A stretch of 64,000 nucleotides of DNA from Streptococcus sp. CF8_St5-11. Lineage in GTDB: Bacteria; Bacillota; Bacilli; Lactobacillales; Streptococcaceae. The stretch covers positions 372,001 through 436,000 of the forward strand of contig NZ_JANCOJ010000001.1 of assembly GCF_024295625.1 (NCBI RefSeq), given 5' to 3'. Every line of letters begins with the position of its first letter. Position 1 is the stretch's first letter. The notes under the pieces are model-generated. The model saw only the letters and a program-made list of their open reading frames with translations, was not told the origin of the DNA and did no database searches. The position numbers were made by a program, and so were the translations under genes. Below are positions 54,569 through 62,794 of the stretch, piece by piece.

Positions 54569-56761
54569 TTATAATTCTACTGTTGCAACTGGCGCATTTG
54601 CTGCCAATTTACCAGTATGTTCGACCTTAACGGATTTAATCGCATCTGCATTTGTGAAGACAACAATTGTTGAAGTTTCACGACCAGCTGCACGGATCGC
54701 ATCAAGGTCTGCTTCTACCAAGAGGTCTCCAGCAGCCACTGTTTGACCTTCAGAAACTTTAACCTCAAATGGTTTTCCTTCAAGACTAACAGTATCTAGA
54801 CCGATGTGAACCAAGACTTCCAAACCATTATCTGTTACCAAACCAAGGGCATGTTTGGTTGGGAAGACGCTAGTAACTTTACCAGCAACTGGTGAAACGA
54901 TGTGGCCATTTTCAGGCTCAACCGCAAATCCGTCACCCATCATTTTTTGTGAGAATACAGGATCTTTCACATCTTCGATGTTGATCACTTCACCATCTGC
55001 AACGGAATGCACTTCATCAGTTACCCCTTTAAAGGTTGCTTCAGCTTTTTGAACTGCTGTCATTTGGCTAGGAAGTGTTTCAGGAATAACTTCACCCGAA
55101 TCAAGAACGTCTTGGATATCAGATTTCAATACGTCAGCTTTAGGTCCGTAGATTGCTTGGACACCTTGTCCTTTCATGACAAGACCCATAGCGCCTTCAG
55201 CTTTCCATTGTTCTTCTGTTCCGACTTTTTCAGCGTCCTTAACGGTTACACGAAGACGAGTCATACATGCGTCAACGTCTACGATATTGGCACGTCCACC
55301 AAGAAGGTTGATGATGTTAATGACTTGTGAGCTTGCTGAGCTTGTAGCAGCACCTGCTGCTGCACCATCTCCTGCAGGGGCGTCATCATTTTGTTCATAG
55401 TTACCGTTACGTCCTGGAGTTGCATAATTGAATTTCTTAATCATGAAGTTAGCAATGAAGTACATGATAAAGGCAAAGAGGACTGTTACCCATACAAAGT
55501 TAAAGATATCTAAAGCCAAACCAGCGTTGATGGCCATTGGGGTACGTGTCAAGAACTCGATTGAACCGAATGAGTGGACACGAAGGTGAACCAAGTCAGC
55601 CATTGCAAAGGCAGCTCCTTGAACAAAGGCATAGATTAGGTATAAAGGTGTTGCAATGAACATGAACATGTATTCAATTGGTTCAGTAACACCTGTCAAG
55701 AATGTAGCAAGGGCAGTTGCAAAAAGCATCCCTTTGTATTTTTCTTTCTTATCTGGGTCAACATTGCGATAGATAGCAACTACAACCCCCATCAAGATAC
55801 CAAATGATCCAATCATTTGACCAACTTTGAAACGAGCTGGTGTGTACGCATGAAGCAAGTGTTGGTATTGGCTAGGATCTGCCTTCTTCAAGTTAACAAG
55901 GTCTGTTACCCAAGCCAACCAAAGTGGATCTTGTCCAAATACAGTTGTTCCTTTGGCAGCACCTGTAAGAACTTGGTAGCTACCACCCAATTGAGTATAG
56001 TTGATTGGAATGGTCAACATGTGGTGAAGACCAAACGGCAAGAGAAGACGTTCCAAGGTACCAAACAAGAATGGTGCCAATACTGGAGCTGTTGATTGTG
56101 AGTTGGCGATCCAGACACCGAATCCATTAATTCCTGATTGAACCACTGGCCACAAGGCTGCCAAAACCAAGGCTGTAAGAGCTGAACGAACGATAACAAC
56201 GAATGGGACAAAGCGCTTCCCGTTAAAGAAAGAAAGGGCTTCTGGAAGTTTACGGTAGTTATAGTATTTATTGAAAGCAGTTGCTCCAACAAAACCTGAG
56301 ATAATCCCTACAAACACCCCCATATTAAGTGCCGGTGCTTCAAGGACACTAATGAAGTAGTCTGCAACTTTAATTGATCCACCTAAGATCGTATGAACGG
56401 TAGCATCCTTATCAGCCAACATTGCAGATGTAACTCCAAAAACTGCACCGGTAATACGGTTAATCAAGATGAAAGAGAGACCAGCCGCAAAGGCACCCCC
56501 AGCACGCTCTTTGGCCCAGCTACCACCGATAGCGAGTGCAAAGAGGATGTGAAGGTTACCGATAACCCCCCAACCGATTTGTTCGAGAATCCCACCTGTA
56601 ATAACAAGTGGAGATAAATTCGGGTTGATCATAGGGATTGATTTCCCGATTGAAATCATCAACCCAGCAGCTGGCATGACAGCGATAACGACCATCAAGG
56701 CCTTACCAAACTTCTGCCAGAATTCAAAGCTAAATAAACTTTTGAATGATCCTTTATTCAT
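54569..56761 (-). CDS. ptsG: PTS glucose transporter subunit IICBA
   Basis: Sugar-specific phosphotransferase fusion of 730 residues: EIIC membrane domain (about 1-425, with about ten helices and GVTEPIEYMFMF), a linker of Gly/Ala, EIIB (475-550; phosphorylated cysteine in VDACMTRLRVT), and C-terminal EIIA (595-725; active histidine in EVLVHIGLDTV). Imports and phosphorylates glucose or a close relative; the exact sugar is inferred. ATG 56761 used rather than the adjacent ATG 56764. The promoter has cre-like sites. Confidence 0.92.
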   Translation of the reverse strand: MNKGSFKSLFSFEFWQKFGKALMVVIAVMPAAGLMISIGKSIPMINPNLSPLVITGGILEQIGWGVIGNLHILFALAIGGSWAKERAGGAFAAGLSFILINRITGAVFGVTSAMLADKDATVHTILGGSIKVADYFISVLEAPALNMGVFVGIISGFVGATAFNKYYNYRKLPEALSFFNGKRFVPFVVIVRSALTALVLAALWPVVQSGINGFGVWIANSQSTAPVLAPFLFGTLERLLLPFGLHHMLTIPINYTQLGGSYQVLTGAAKGTTVFGQDPLWLAWVTDLVNLKKADPSQYQHLLHAYTPARFKVGQMIGSFGILMGVVVAIYRNVDPDKKEKYKGMLFATALATFLTGVTEPIEYMFMFIATPLYLIYAFVQGAAFAMADLVHLRVHSFGSIEFLTRTPMAINAGLALDIFNFVWVTVLFAFIMYFIANFMIKKFNYATPGRNGNYEQNDDAPAGDGAAAGAATSSASSQVINIINLLGGRANIVDVDACMTRLRVTVKDAEKVGTEEQWKAEGAMGLVMKGQGVQAIYGPKADVLKSDIQDVLDSGEVIPETLPSQMTAVQKAEATFKGVTDEVHSVADGEVINIEDVKDPVFSQKMMGDGFAVEPENGHIVSPVAGKVTSVFPTKHALGLVTDNGLEVLVHIGLDTVSLEGKPFEVKVSEGQTVAAGDLLVEADLDAIRAAGRETSTIVVFTNADAIKSVKVEHTGKLAANAPVATVEL

Positions 56762-56799
56762 CATTCAACCTCCTTATATTGTTTAAGGCTTTTGTTTTT

Positions 56800-56856
56800 A
56801 AGAAAACGTTTGCGCTTAATTTGTTTCTAGTATACCACATTTTAAAAATTTGTAAA
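56800..56856 (-). promoter_or_regulatory. ptsG promoter with cre-like site
   Basis: Minus strand: -35 TTTACA (56851-56856), 16-base spacer, -10 TATACT (56829-56834). About 15 bases downstream of the -10, an imperfect cre (GCAAACGTTTTC, around 56802-56815) matches 11 of 14 consensus positions. A related GCAAACGTTTCC lies at 56942-56953. Confidence 0.5.
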
Positions 56857-56964
56857 GCCTTACATTCATTTTTTTCTCTAAATTTTATCTTTTTTTATCT
56901 TTTTTTAGCCAAATCCTTTTTAAAACCCATCCTTTCCAAACGCAAACGTTTCCCTTGAGTCATA

Positions 56965-56999
56965 AAAATATTCGAACCCTCTAAGGGTTCGAATATTTT
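56965..56999 (-). terminator. ritR terminator overlapping the stop codon
   Basis: A 16-bp perfect stem (56965-56980 with 56984-56999) and three-base loop, with flanking A/T runs. One arm overlaps the ritR stop. The hairpin is symmetric and could stop both strands. Confidence 0.85.
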
Positions 57000-57696
57000 A
57001 TTCTAATGTGTCTTGCATGGCATAGCCAATCCCACGAACGGTCTTAATATAGCTTTTTTGACCGGGTAGATCAATTTTCCCACGGAGATAACGGATATAG
57101 ACGTCCACAATATTAGTCTCACCTGTACTCTCGTACTTCCAGACACTTTCCAACAACTGATCTCGTGTCACCACCCCTTTGCTTCCCATCAGAGTCGCTA
57201 AGAGATCATACTCTCTGCGGGTTAAACTAATCATGTCTTTCCCACGATAGACGGTATGGTGTTCCACATCAATGCGCAAATTGCGGTATGATGTTGGGAT
57301 TTTCATCTGGCTACAATGTTGGTCAATATAATCACGTCCTCTAAAAATGGCTGTGATCTTATCTACCAAATCGCTGATAATAAAGGGTTTAACCATATAG
57401 GAAACGGCAAAGCGCTGAATACTCTCTTTGTGCTCAGCAATTTTTTCGCGGCTATCCAAAACAATCAAAACAGAAGCTGGGCGAATCCGACTGATTTCCT
57501 CTGCGAATGTTTCACCAGACATATCTGACAAATCGTAATTAAACAAGATCAGATCATATTTAGTCGCAGCAATTAAGGCCAGACCCGCTTTTCCATCCTC
57601 GACCACATCAACTTGATACCCCTCTTTTTGAAGTTCCAAATCAATGAAGCGAGCGATTTGCTTCTCATTTTCTACTAGTAGAACTCGTTTGACCAT
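56998..57696 (-). CDS. ritR: Orphan response regulator RitR
   Basis: OmpR-type regulator of 232 residues without a partner kinase nearby. The receiver domain is atypical: residue 53, where Asp would be phosphorylated, is Asn (YDLILFNYD). The linker has Cys128 in IDQHCSQMK, which in pneumococcal RitR is the redox switch that drives dimerisation. The C-terminal winged helix (ISLTRREYDLLATLMGSKGVV; ETNIVDVYIRYLRGKID) binds DNA. In pneumococcus it represses iron uptake and links to oxidative stress. Directly after gnd, as in pneumococcus. Confidence 0.94.
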   Translation of the reverse strand: MVKRVLLVENEKQIARFIDLELQKEGYQVDVVEDGKAGLALIAATKYDLILFNYDLSDMSGETFAEEISRIRPASVLIVLDSREKIAEHKESIQRFAVSYMVKPFIISDLVDKITAIFRGRDYIDQHCSQMKIPTSYRNLRIDVEHHTVYRGKDMISLTRREYDLLATLMGSKGVVTRDQLLESVWKYESTGETNIVDVYIRYLRGKIDLPGQKSYIKTVRGIGYAMQDTLE

Positions 57697-57705
57697 AGAG
57701 CAAGA

Positions 57706-59130
57706 TTATTTTTCGTCGTACCAAGAATAGTGGAAGGTACCTTCTTTGTCTTTACGTTGGTAAGTGTGAGCACCAAAGTAGTCACGTTGTGCTTGGATCA
57801 AGTTTGCTGGAAGATCCGCTGAACGGTAGCTATCGAAGTAAGTGATGGCTGCTGAGAAGGTTGGTACAGGCACACCAGCTTGAACAGCAAGAGCTACGAT
57901 ATCCCGAACTGATTGTTGGTACTTAGCAGTAACATCTAAGAAGTACTCATCCAATAGAAGGTTAGCAAGATCTGCATCGCGGTTGTAAGCATCTGTGATC
58001 TTTTGCAAGAAACGAGAACGGATGATACATCCATCGCGCCAGATAGATGCGATGTCTGCAAATGGCAAGTTCCAGTTGTTTTCTTTAGAAGCAACACGCA
58101 ATTGCGCAAAACCTTGTGCGTAAGAGATGATTTTTGAGAAGTAAAGGGCTTGACGAATCTTTTCGATCAACTCAGCCTTGTCTCCTTCAAATTTGAATGC
58201 AGCTGGTTTTGGAAGAACCTTGCTAGCATGTACACGTTCTTCTTTGTAGGCAGAGATGTAACGGGCAAATACTGACTCAGTGATGAGTGACAACGGCACA
58301 CCAAGGTCAAGCGCTGATTGGCTAGTCCATTTACCAGTTCCTTTGTTTCCTGCAGCGTCCAAGATGTAGTCTACGATTGGTCCATCTTGACCTTCGTCGT
58401 CTTTGCGTTTCAAGATATCCGCAGTGATTTCGATCAAGTAGCTGTCCAATTCACCCTTGTTCCATTCAGTGAAGATTTCAGCCATGTCTTCTGCAGAAAG
58501 TCCAAGCAAGTGTTGCATGAGGTCATAGCTTTCTGCGATCAATTGCATATCCCCGTACTCGATCCCGTTGTGGACCATTTTCACGTAGTGACCAGCTCCA
58601 TCAGGACCGATGTAAGTCACACATGGTTTTCCATCTTCAGGCGCTTTTGCAGAGATTTCTTCAAGAACGTCAGCTACCAAGTCATACGCTTCTTTTTGCC
58701 CACCAGGCATGATTGAAGGACCTTCAAGGGCACCTTTTTCCCCACCAGATACACCAGTACCAATAAAGTTGATTCCTGAGTTCGCCAATTCTTCATTACG
58801 ACGGATGGTATCTTTATAGAAAGTATTTCCTCCGTCGATCAAGATGTCACCTTTATCCAAGTGTGGAAGAAGGGCTTGGATAGTTGCGTCTGTACCAGGT
58901 CCTGCTTGAACCATGAGCATGATACGACGTGGTTTTTCGATTGAGTTTACGAAGCTTTCGATATCATAGCTTGGCACAAAGTTTTTATCAGGGTGGCAAG
59001 CAATTACATCTTCTGTTTTTTCTTTACTACGGTTATAAATGGCAACTGTGTAGCCACGAGATTCGATATTAAGGGCAAGGTTACGACCCATTACGGCCAT
59101 ACCAACAACACCAAAGTTTGCTTTAGTCAT
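57706..59130 (-). CDS. gnd: 6-phosphogluconate dehydrogenase (decarboxylating)
   Basis: Pentose-phosphate enzyme converting 6-phosphogluconate to ribulose 5-phosphate with NADPH. 474 residues with the NADP fold [41 protein letters not shown] (near 128), [17 protein letters not shown] with the catalytic lysine, and [10 protein letters not shown] (near 260). ATG 59130 chosen for GAGGAG upstream. NADPH production together with RitR points to shared oxidative-stress control. Confidence 0.97.
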   Translation of the reverse strand: MTKANFGVVGMAVMGRNLALNIESRGYTVAIYNRSKEKTEDVIACHPDKNFVPSYDIESFVNSIEKPRRIMLMVQAGPGTDATIQALLPHLDKGDILIDGGNTFYKDTIRRNEELANSGINFIGTGVSGGEKGALEGPSIMPGGQKEAYDLVADVLEEISAKAPEDGKPCVTYIGPDGAGHYVKMVHNGIEYGDMQLIAESYDLMQHLLGLSAEDMAEIFTEWNKGELDSYLIEITADILKRKDDEGQDGPIVDYILDAAGNKGTGKWTSQSALDLGVPLSLITESVFARYISAYKEERVHASKVLPKPAAFKFEGDKAELIEKIRQALYFSKIISYAQGFAQLRVASKENNWNLPFADIASIWRDGCIIRSRFLQKITDAYNRDADLANLLLDEYFLDVTAKYQQSVRDIVALAVQAGVPVPTFSAAITYFDSYRSADLPANLIQAQRDYFGAHTYQRKDKEGTFHYSWYDEK

Positions 59131-59250
59131 GTGACACTCCTCTTTATAGTTTGCCTTTATTCTACCATTTTTCCTCCTCAAAAGAAAGCAGAAAATAGCT
59201 TCCCGCCTTCTCCAAGAGGGAGAAGATCATGCAAGTCATTTGATCTTAAA

Positions 59251-59285
59251 AACAAAAGTGCCCGAGAAACAGTTCTCAGACACTT
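59251..59285 (-). terminator. Terminator of the flotillin gene
   Basis: AGTG(T)CTGAGAA/TTCTCGGGCACT stem followed by TTTTGTTTTT on the minus strand. Confidence 0.75.
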
Positions 59286-59299
59286 CTTGATGAATGGCA

Positions 59300-60778
59300 T
59301 TAATCTTCTTTAGAAGCTAACTCCTCTGCTTCAATGACCGGTTGTTCTCCTTCTTTGAGTTTATTGACCGTCATATTGACCCCAAGGGCTCCTGCTAGCA
59401 ATTGACGAATATCAAATCCGGCTCCTTGAGAGACTTGGTCGATACTTTGCATAATATCGCCCACCATCTTAGAAGCATTGCCTTCCCCGTACATGGTGAT
59501 CTTATCAACCTTGGTTAATGGTTCTGCGACAGCACGCGCAATTTCAGGCAACTTGTCAACGACCATTTCAGTAATGGCTGCTTCTTGCATTTTCTTCATG
59601 GCTTCGGCCTTTTGGTCCAAACCTTTGGCTTCGGCTTCCAGTTTCAAGCGAATAGCTTCAGCCTCGGCACGACCTTTGGCTTCAATAGCTTCGGCCTCTT
59701 GCAATTGGGCAAATTTCTCAGCTTCGGCTTGGGCTTTCCGAGCTTCGGCTTCTTTTTGTGTTTCGAAGAGTTCAGCTTCGGCCTTGCGTTGGCGTTCGAT
59801 CAATTCTGCTTCTGCAGCTTGTTGACGCGCATATTTTTCAGCTTCAGCTTGTTTGCGGATGTTGGCATCCAATTCTTGCTCACGAACCTTAACTTCGCGC
59901 TCTTTGACTTCCGCTTCTTTTTCCTGTTTCATGATATTGGCTTCGGCTGCCACGCGCTCTTGTTCACGACGTTGCACTTCTGCCTCAATTCCTTTAGCGG
60001 CATCTGCTTTTGCTTGGGCAATGTCTGCTTCTTGCTTGAGGGCTGCTTGTTTGAGTTTCAGTTCATTTTGTTTTTGCGCAATTTCAAGATCGGCAGCGAC
60101 GCGTTTGTCGTTAGCCAATTTATCTTGTTCTGCTTCGACTTCCTTGCGTTCACGTTCTGCTTTGGCTTTGGCAATCAAGGCATCTTTCTTAATGGTTTCA
60201 ACATTTTCAATCCCGAGGTTATCGATGACTCCCCCTTCATCAGAGAAGGATTGAACCGTAAAGGCGATGACTTCTAGACCCATTTTTGCCAAGTCTGGTG
60301 CTACGTTGTCCTGCACTTTTGAGGCAAACTCTTGACGGTCATTGACCATCTTACGGAGCTCCATCTGACCGATCACTTCCCGCAAGTTTCCTTCCAAGAC
60401 ATCTTGGACAGAATTGGAAATATCTGTCGTATTCCAGTTCAAGAAGTTTTCTGCAGCCCGGGCAATCATTTCATCGGTTGTACCGATTTTTAATTTAACA
60501 GCTGCATCGGCACGGACGTTAATGAAGTCCAATGTTGGGACTGCTTCTGACGTCCGAACATCTGTCGAGAATTGCTCAATATCAAGATAAGAGCGTTGTT
60601 CGACAAAGGGAATCATAAAGCCAGCTTTCCCACGCAAGTGACGTTGCTTCCGAAGACCGGTAATGACCACGACTTCGTTGGGTTTAGCGTTCACATAACC
60701 TTTAACAAGCAAAATCAAAATAATAACTGCGACTATTAGGCCGGTAATCAACCAACCTGGAATAAATAAAGTATCCAT
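59300..60778 (-). CDS. Flotillin-like SPFH membrane scaffold protein
   Basis: A 492-residue flotillin (FloT/YuaG type). An N-terminal membrane segment (GWLITGLIVAVIILILLVKGY) leads into an SPFH/PHB domain (about 28-200). A very long coiled coil follows (200-430), built of AEAE-, EAEA- and KAE-type heptads, and then a short C-terminal tail. Such proteins organise functional membrane microdomains. Preceded by its own TATACT -10 at 60827-60832. Confidence 0.92.
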   Translation of the reverse strand: MDTLFIPGWLITGLIVAVIILILLVKGYVNAKPNEVVVITGLRKQRHLRGKAGFMIPFVEQRSYLDIEQFSTDVRTSEAVPTLDFINVRADAAVKLKIGTTDEMIARAAENFLNWNTTDISNSVQDVLEGNLREVIGQMELRKMVNDRQEFASKVQDNVAPDLAKMGLEVIAFTVQSFSDEGGVIDNLGIENVETIKKDALIAKAKAERERKEVEAEQDKLANDKRVAADLEIAQKQNELKLKQAALKQEADIAQAKADAAKGIEAEVQRREQERVAAEANIMKQEKEAEVKEREVKVREQELDANIRKQAEAEKYARQQAAEAELIERQRKAEAELFETQKEAEARKAQAEAEKFAQLQEAEAIEAKGRAEAEAIRLKLEAEAKGLDQKAEAMKKMQEAAITEMVVDKLPEIARAVAEPLTKVDKITMYGEGNASKMVGDIMQSIDQVSQGAGFDIRQLLAGALGVNMTVNKLKEGEQPVIEAEELASKED

Positions 60779-60837
60779 ACTTTTTCTCCTTTTTTAGAGG
60801 TCTCCCCTCTGTTATTTATTAATCCTAGTATATCAAA

Positions 60838-60870
60838 AGAAGGCCTTTCCTCAAAGAAAAGACCTGTATT
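60838..60870 (-). terminator. yceD terminator
   Basis: AGGTCTTTTC/GGAAAGGCCT stem (ten pairs including G-U) followed by TCTTTT on the minus strand. Confidence 0.65.
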
Positions 60871-60902
60871 TATGTCTAAATTTATCAAATGCAATCTCTA
60901 GC

Positions 60903-61442
60903 TTATTCTTCGTCAAACAAGCCATTTAGACCGGCGAAAGGACTGTTTTCTTCTTTCTTAATCGCTTGAGCGGCTTGGTATTCTTCTTCGGATAGGATTT
61001 TCCAATCATTGCCTTCGATAAAACCTTGTCCAGCCTCTTCTTCTGGAGTGAGAACCTTGAGAGGAATATTGAGCAGGATATTATCCGCTACACTCTCACT
61101 CAGGTCAATCTTCCCACCTTCGATTGGAAGGATCAAGTCTTCCTCTAGGGCCTCGATATCTGCGTCAGACTGTACATCCTCCGCAAACACCTCTGTTACA
61201 GGATAGCTCTCTTGAAGCTCAACAGGCTCCATGCTTCGGCTAGATGCCAAAACGATGGTATAGCTCAACTGGTAATCCAAGACATAGAGGCCTGTATCAT
61301 AGGCTACTCGTCCTGTCGCTGTCACATTCTTTAAATCAAGAATTTCTGGATTACGCTTTTGCAATTCTTTGAGCAAATCCAACTCTTGATCAAAGGCTAG
61401 TCCTTCAGGATTTTTACGGATTTCTTGTGTAAATAGGTTCAT
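60903..61442 (-). CDS. YceD family protein (DUF177)
   Basis: A 179-residue DUF177/YceD protein, a group linked to 23S rRNA processing or ribosome assembly in plants and E. coli. Features: GRVAYDTGLYVLDYQLSYTIVLASSRSMEPVEL at about 55-90, an acidic segment (EDVQSDADIEALEEDLILPIEGG), and PLKVLTPEEE. No zinc-type CxxC is seen. In many bacteria the gene precedes rpmF; here rpmF is not adjacent. ATG 61442 chosen as the start of the conserved region. Confidence 0.85.
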   Translation of the reverse strand: MNLFTQEIRKNPEGLAFDQELDLLKELQKRNPEILDLKNVTATGRVAYDTGLYVLDYQLSYTIVLASSRSMEPVELQESYPVTEVFAEDVQSDADIEALEEDLILPIEGGKIDLSESVADNILLNIPLKVLTPEEEAGQGFIEGNDWKILSEEEYQAAQAIKKEENSPFAGLNGLFDEE

Positions 61443-61523
61443 TCTTTTGTCCTCAAATCTTCTAGATACTACTAGTATATCATGAAGCTGCCCCTCAACC
61501 AAGAAGTCTCCTCAAAAATTTGT

Positions 61524-61529
61524 TATAAT
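61524..61529 (+). promoter_or_regulatory. Extended -10 box upstream of the rgg gene
   Basis: TGTTATAAT is an extended -10 element about 118 bases before the rgg ATG. No -35 is apparent, as expected with an extended -10. The 110 bases between it and the gene hold no coding frame I accept. Confidence 0.45.
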
Positions 61530-61646
61530 CATGAAAAAAGATACAGTAACTAGGCCAATTGGTGTTGTACACAAGGTCCCACCATCTCTTGGACAAAAGA
61601 GGGTCACTTGCTAGGGCATTGAGCAATGTTAGATAGAGGAGAATTC

Positions 61647-62507
61647 ATGAAAGATATCGGAGCAGTTTTTCGGCAAATACGTGAAAGTCGCCACATCTCT
61701 TTAGAGGAGGCTACGGGTGGCGAATTTTCACGCTCCATGCTATCTCGATTTGAAAGAGGGGAAAATGACCTGACCACGCAACGTTTTTTTCAGGCCCTTC
61801 AACAGATCAAAACCAGCCTCAGTGAGTTTTCCCATCTAGCTGGAATCGATCAGCACTCTTTTATTCCCAAATTGTTGAAAGAGCACTATGAAAACATGAG
61901 CTTGGAACACGATCAAGCCTTGTACCAAAGCTACCAGCAAGCCTATCAGAAATATCAGAAAAAAGAAGACTTCTTAGCTAGCATTATTCTCAAAGTCCAA
62001 ATGCTTGGCTTCTATCCTGAAGTAGAGCTCACCGCTAGCCAAGAGGAACTCGATTTCCTCCATGATTATCTCTTCTCTGTCACAATCTGGGGAAATTTTG
62101 AATTAAACCTGTTTTCTCTGACCTCTCCACTTTTCTCTAGTCGCCTCTATCGACAATACACAGAGGAGTTGGTCCAAAGGGAGGATTTCAAGCTTCTCCT
62201 AGATTCCTCTCGTCCTGCCATCAATTCTATTTTCCTTAATGGCTTTTTTCTGGCCATTAGTTCAAATGAATTTGAAGATGCATGTTTTTTTGACCACCTA
62301 ATTAACGACCACTTTTACTCTGAGAACGAAGCCTACCTTCGGACGGTTTATCTCTACGCCAAAGGAGAATTTCTCTATCGAAAGGGAGAAAAAGAAATCG
62401 GTCTTGAAAAGATGGAACAGGCCATCCAGGTTCTCTCTATTCTGGATTGTAAGGACAGTGCCAACTACTACAAACAGGGCCTGCAAGAACTGATCAATAA
62501 ATCCTAA
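61647..62507 (+). CDS. Rgg/GadR/MutR family transcriptional regulator
   Basis: A 286-residue Rgg-type regulator with an N-terminal HTH (IGAVFRQIRESRHISLEEATG, SRSMLSRFERGENDLT, residues 3-45) and a C-terminal helical, TPR-like peptide-sensing region. Rgg proteins often respond to short secreted peptides and control adjacent genes. No typical SHP gene is seen nearby. The gene downstream (58-residue protein and MFS transporter) is the likely target. ATG 61647 has GAGGAG five bases upstream. Confidence 0.9.
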   Translation: MKDIGAVFRQIRESRHISLEEATGGEFSRSMLSRFERGENDLTTQRFFQALQQIKTSLSEFSHLAGIDQHSFIPKLLKEHYENMSLEHDQALYQSYQQAYQKYQKKEDFLASIILKVQMLGFYPEVELTASQEELDFLHDYLFSVTIWGNFELNLFSLTSPLFSSRLYRQYTEELVQREDFKLLLDSSRPAINSIFLNGFFLAISSNEFEDACFFDHLINDHFYSENEAYLRTVYLYAKGEFLYRKGEKEIGLEKMEQAIQVLSILDCKDSANYYKQGLQELINKS

Positions 62508-62536
62508 AAACTCACAGATCTACTCTGTGAGTTTTT
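62507..62536 (+). terminator. rgg terminator
   Basis: AAAACTCACAGA/TCTGTGAGTTTT, 12 perfect pairs with a five-base loop and T run. Confidence 0.9.
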
Positions 62537-62584
62537 GTTGAAAATATGCAACATTAATTTTTTCTTGCTTTTTAGGTTTACAAT
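62536..62584 (+). promoter_or_regulatory. Candidate Rgg-dependent promoter of the 58-aa/MFS operon
   Basis: An inverted repeat TGTTG-N8-CAACA (62536-62540, 62549-62553) lies just upstream of where a -35 would be. The -10 TACAAT (62579-62584) is good but the -35 is poor, as in activator-dependent promoters. Confidence 0.4.
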
Positions 62585-62617
62585 AGGACTATCAAGTAAA
62601 GAAAGAAGGTTCTTCCC

Positions 62618-62794
62618 ATGATGACCAAACTAAAAAACCACTTCCTCCGCTTTCTTCTCTCACATACCAGCGTTTATCTGAAGGATCAGGAACTTCTTCT
62701 CTCTGATGATGAGAAACTAGACCTCTTCAAACAGATCGTTCGATCTATCAAACAAGTCCTAGCAACTGATCACGTGAAGGAGGAAGGCTTATGA
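62618..62794 (+). CDS. 58-residue protein upstream of MFS gene
   Basis: A short gene whose ATG (62618) follows AAGAAGG and whose TGA overlaps the MFS ATG as ATGA, so the two are translationally coupled. The product (MTKLKNHFLRFLLSHTSVYL... ending in DHVKEEGL) is basic at its N-terminus, with an acidic LSDDEKLDLF centre. No secretion signal or double-glycine leader, so I do not call it a bacteriocin. Family not recognised. Confidence 0.6.
   Translation: MMTKLKNHFLRFLLSHTSVYLKDQELLLSDDEKLDLFKQIVRSIKQVLATDHVKEEGL

Noticed and set aside
59478..60277. Long plus-strand frames (Ser/Ala- and Phe/Leu-rich) opposite the flotillin gene
   Set aside because: They are the antisense of its Glu/Ala-rich coiled coil; the composition is explained by that repeat.
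61531..61602. 23-codon frame MKKDTVTRPIGVV... between yceD and rgg as an SHP-type pheromone
   Set aside because: Its ATG lies only one base after the -10 box, so the transcript would start downstream of it; the peptide also lacks the hydrophobic signal of SHPs.
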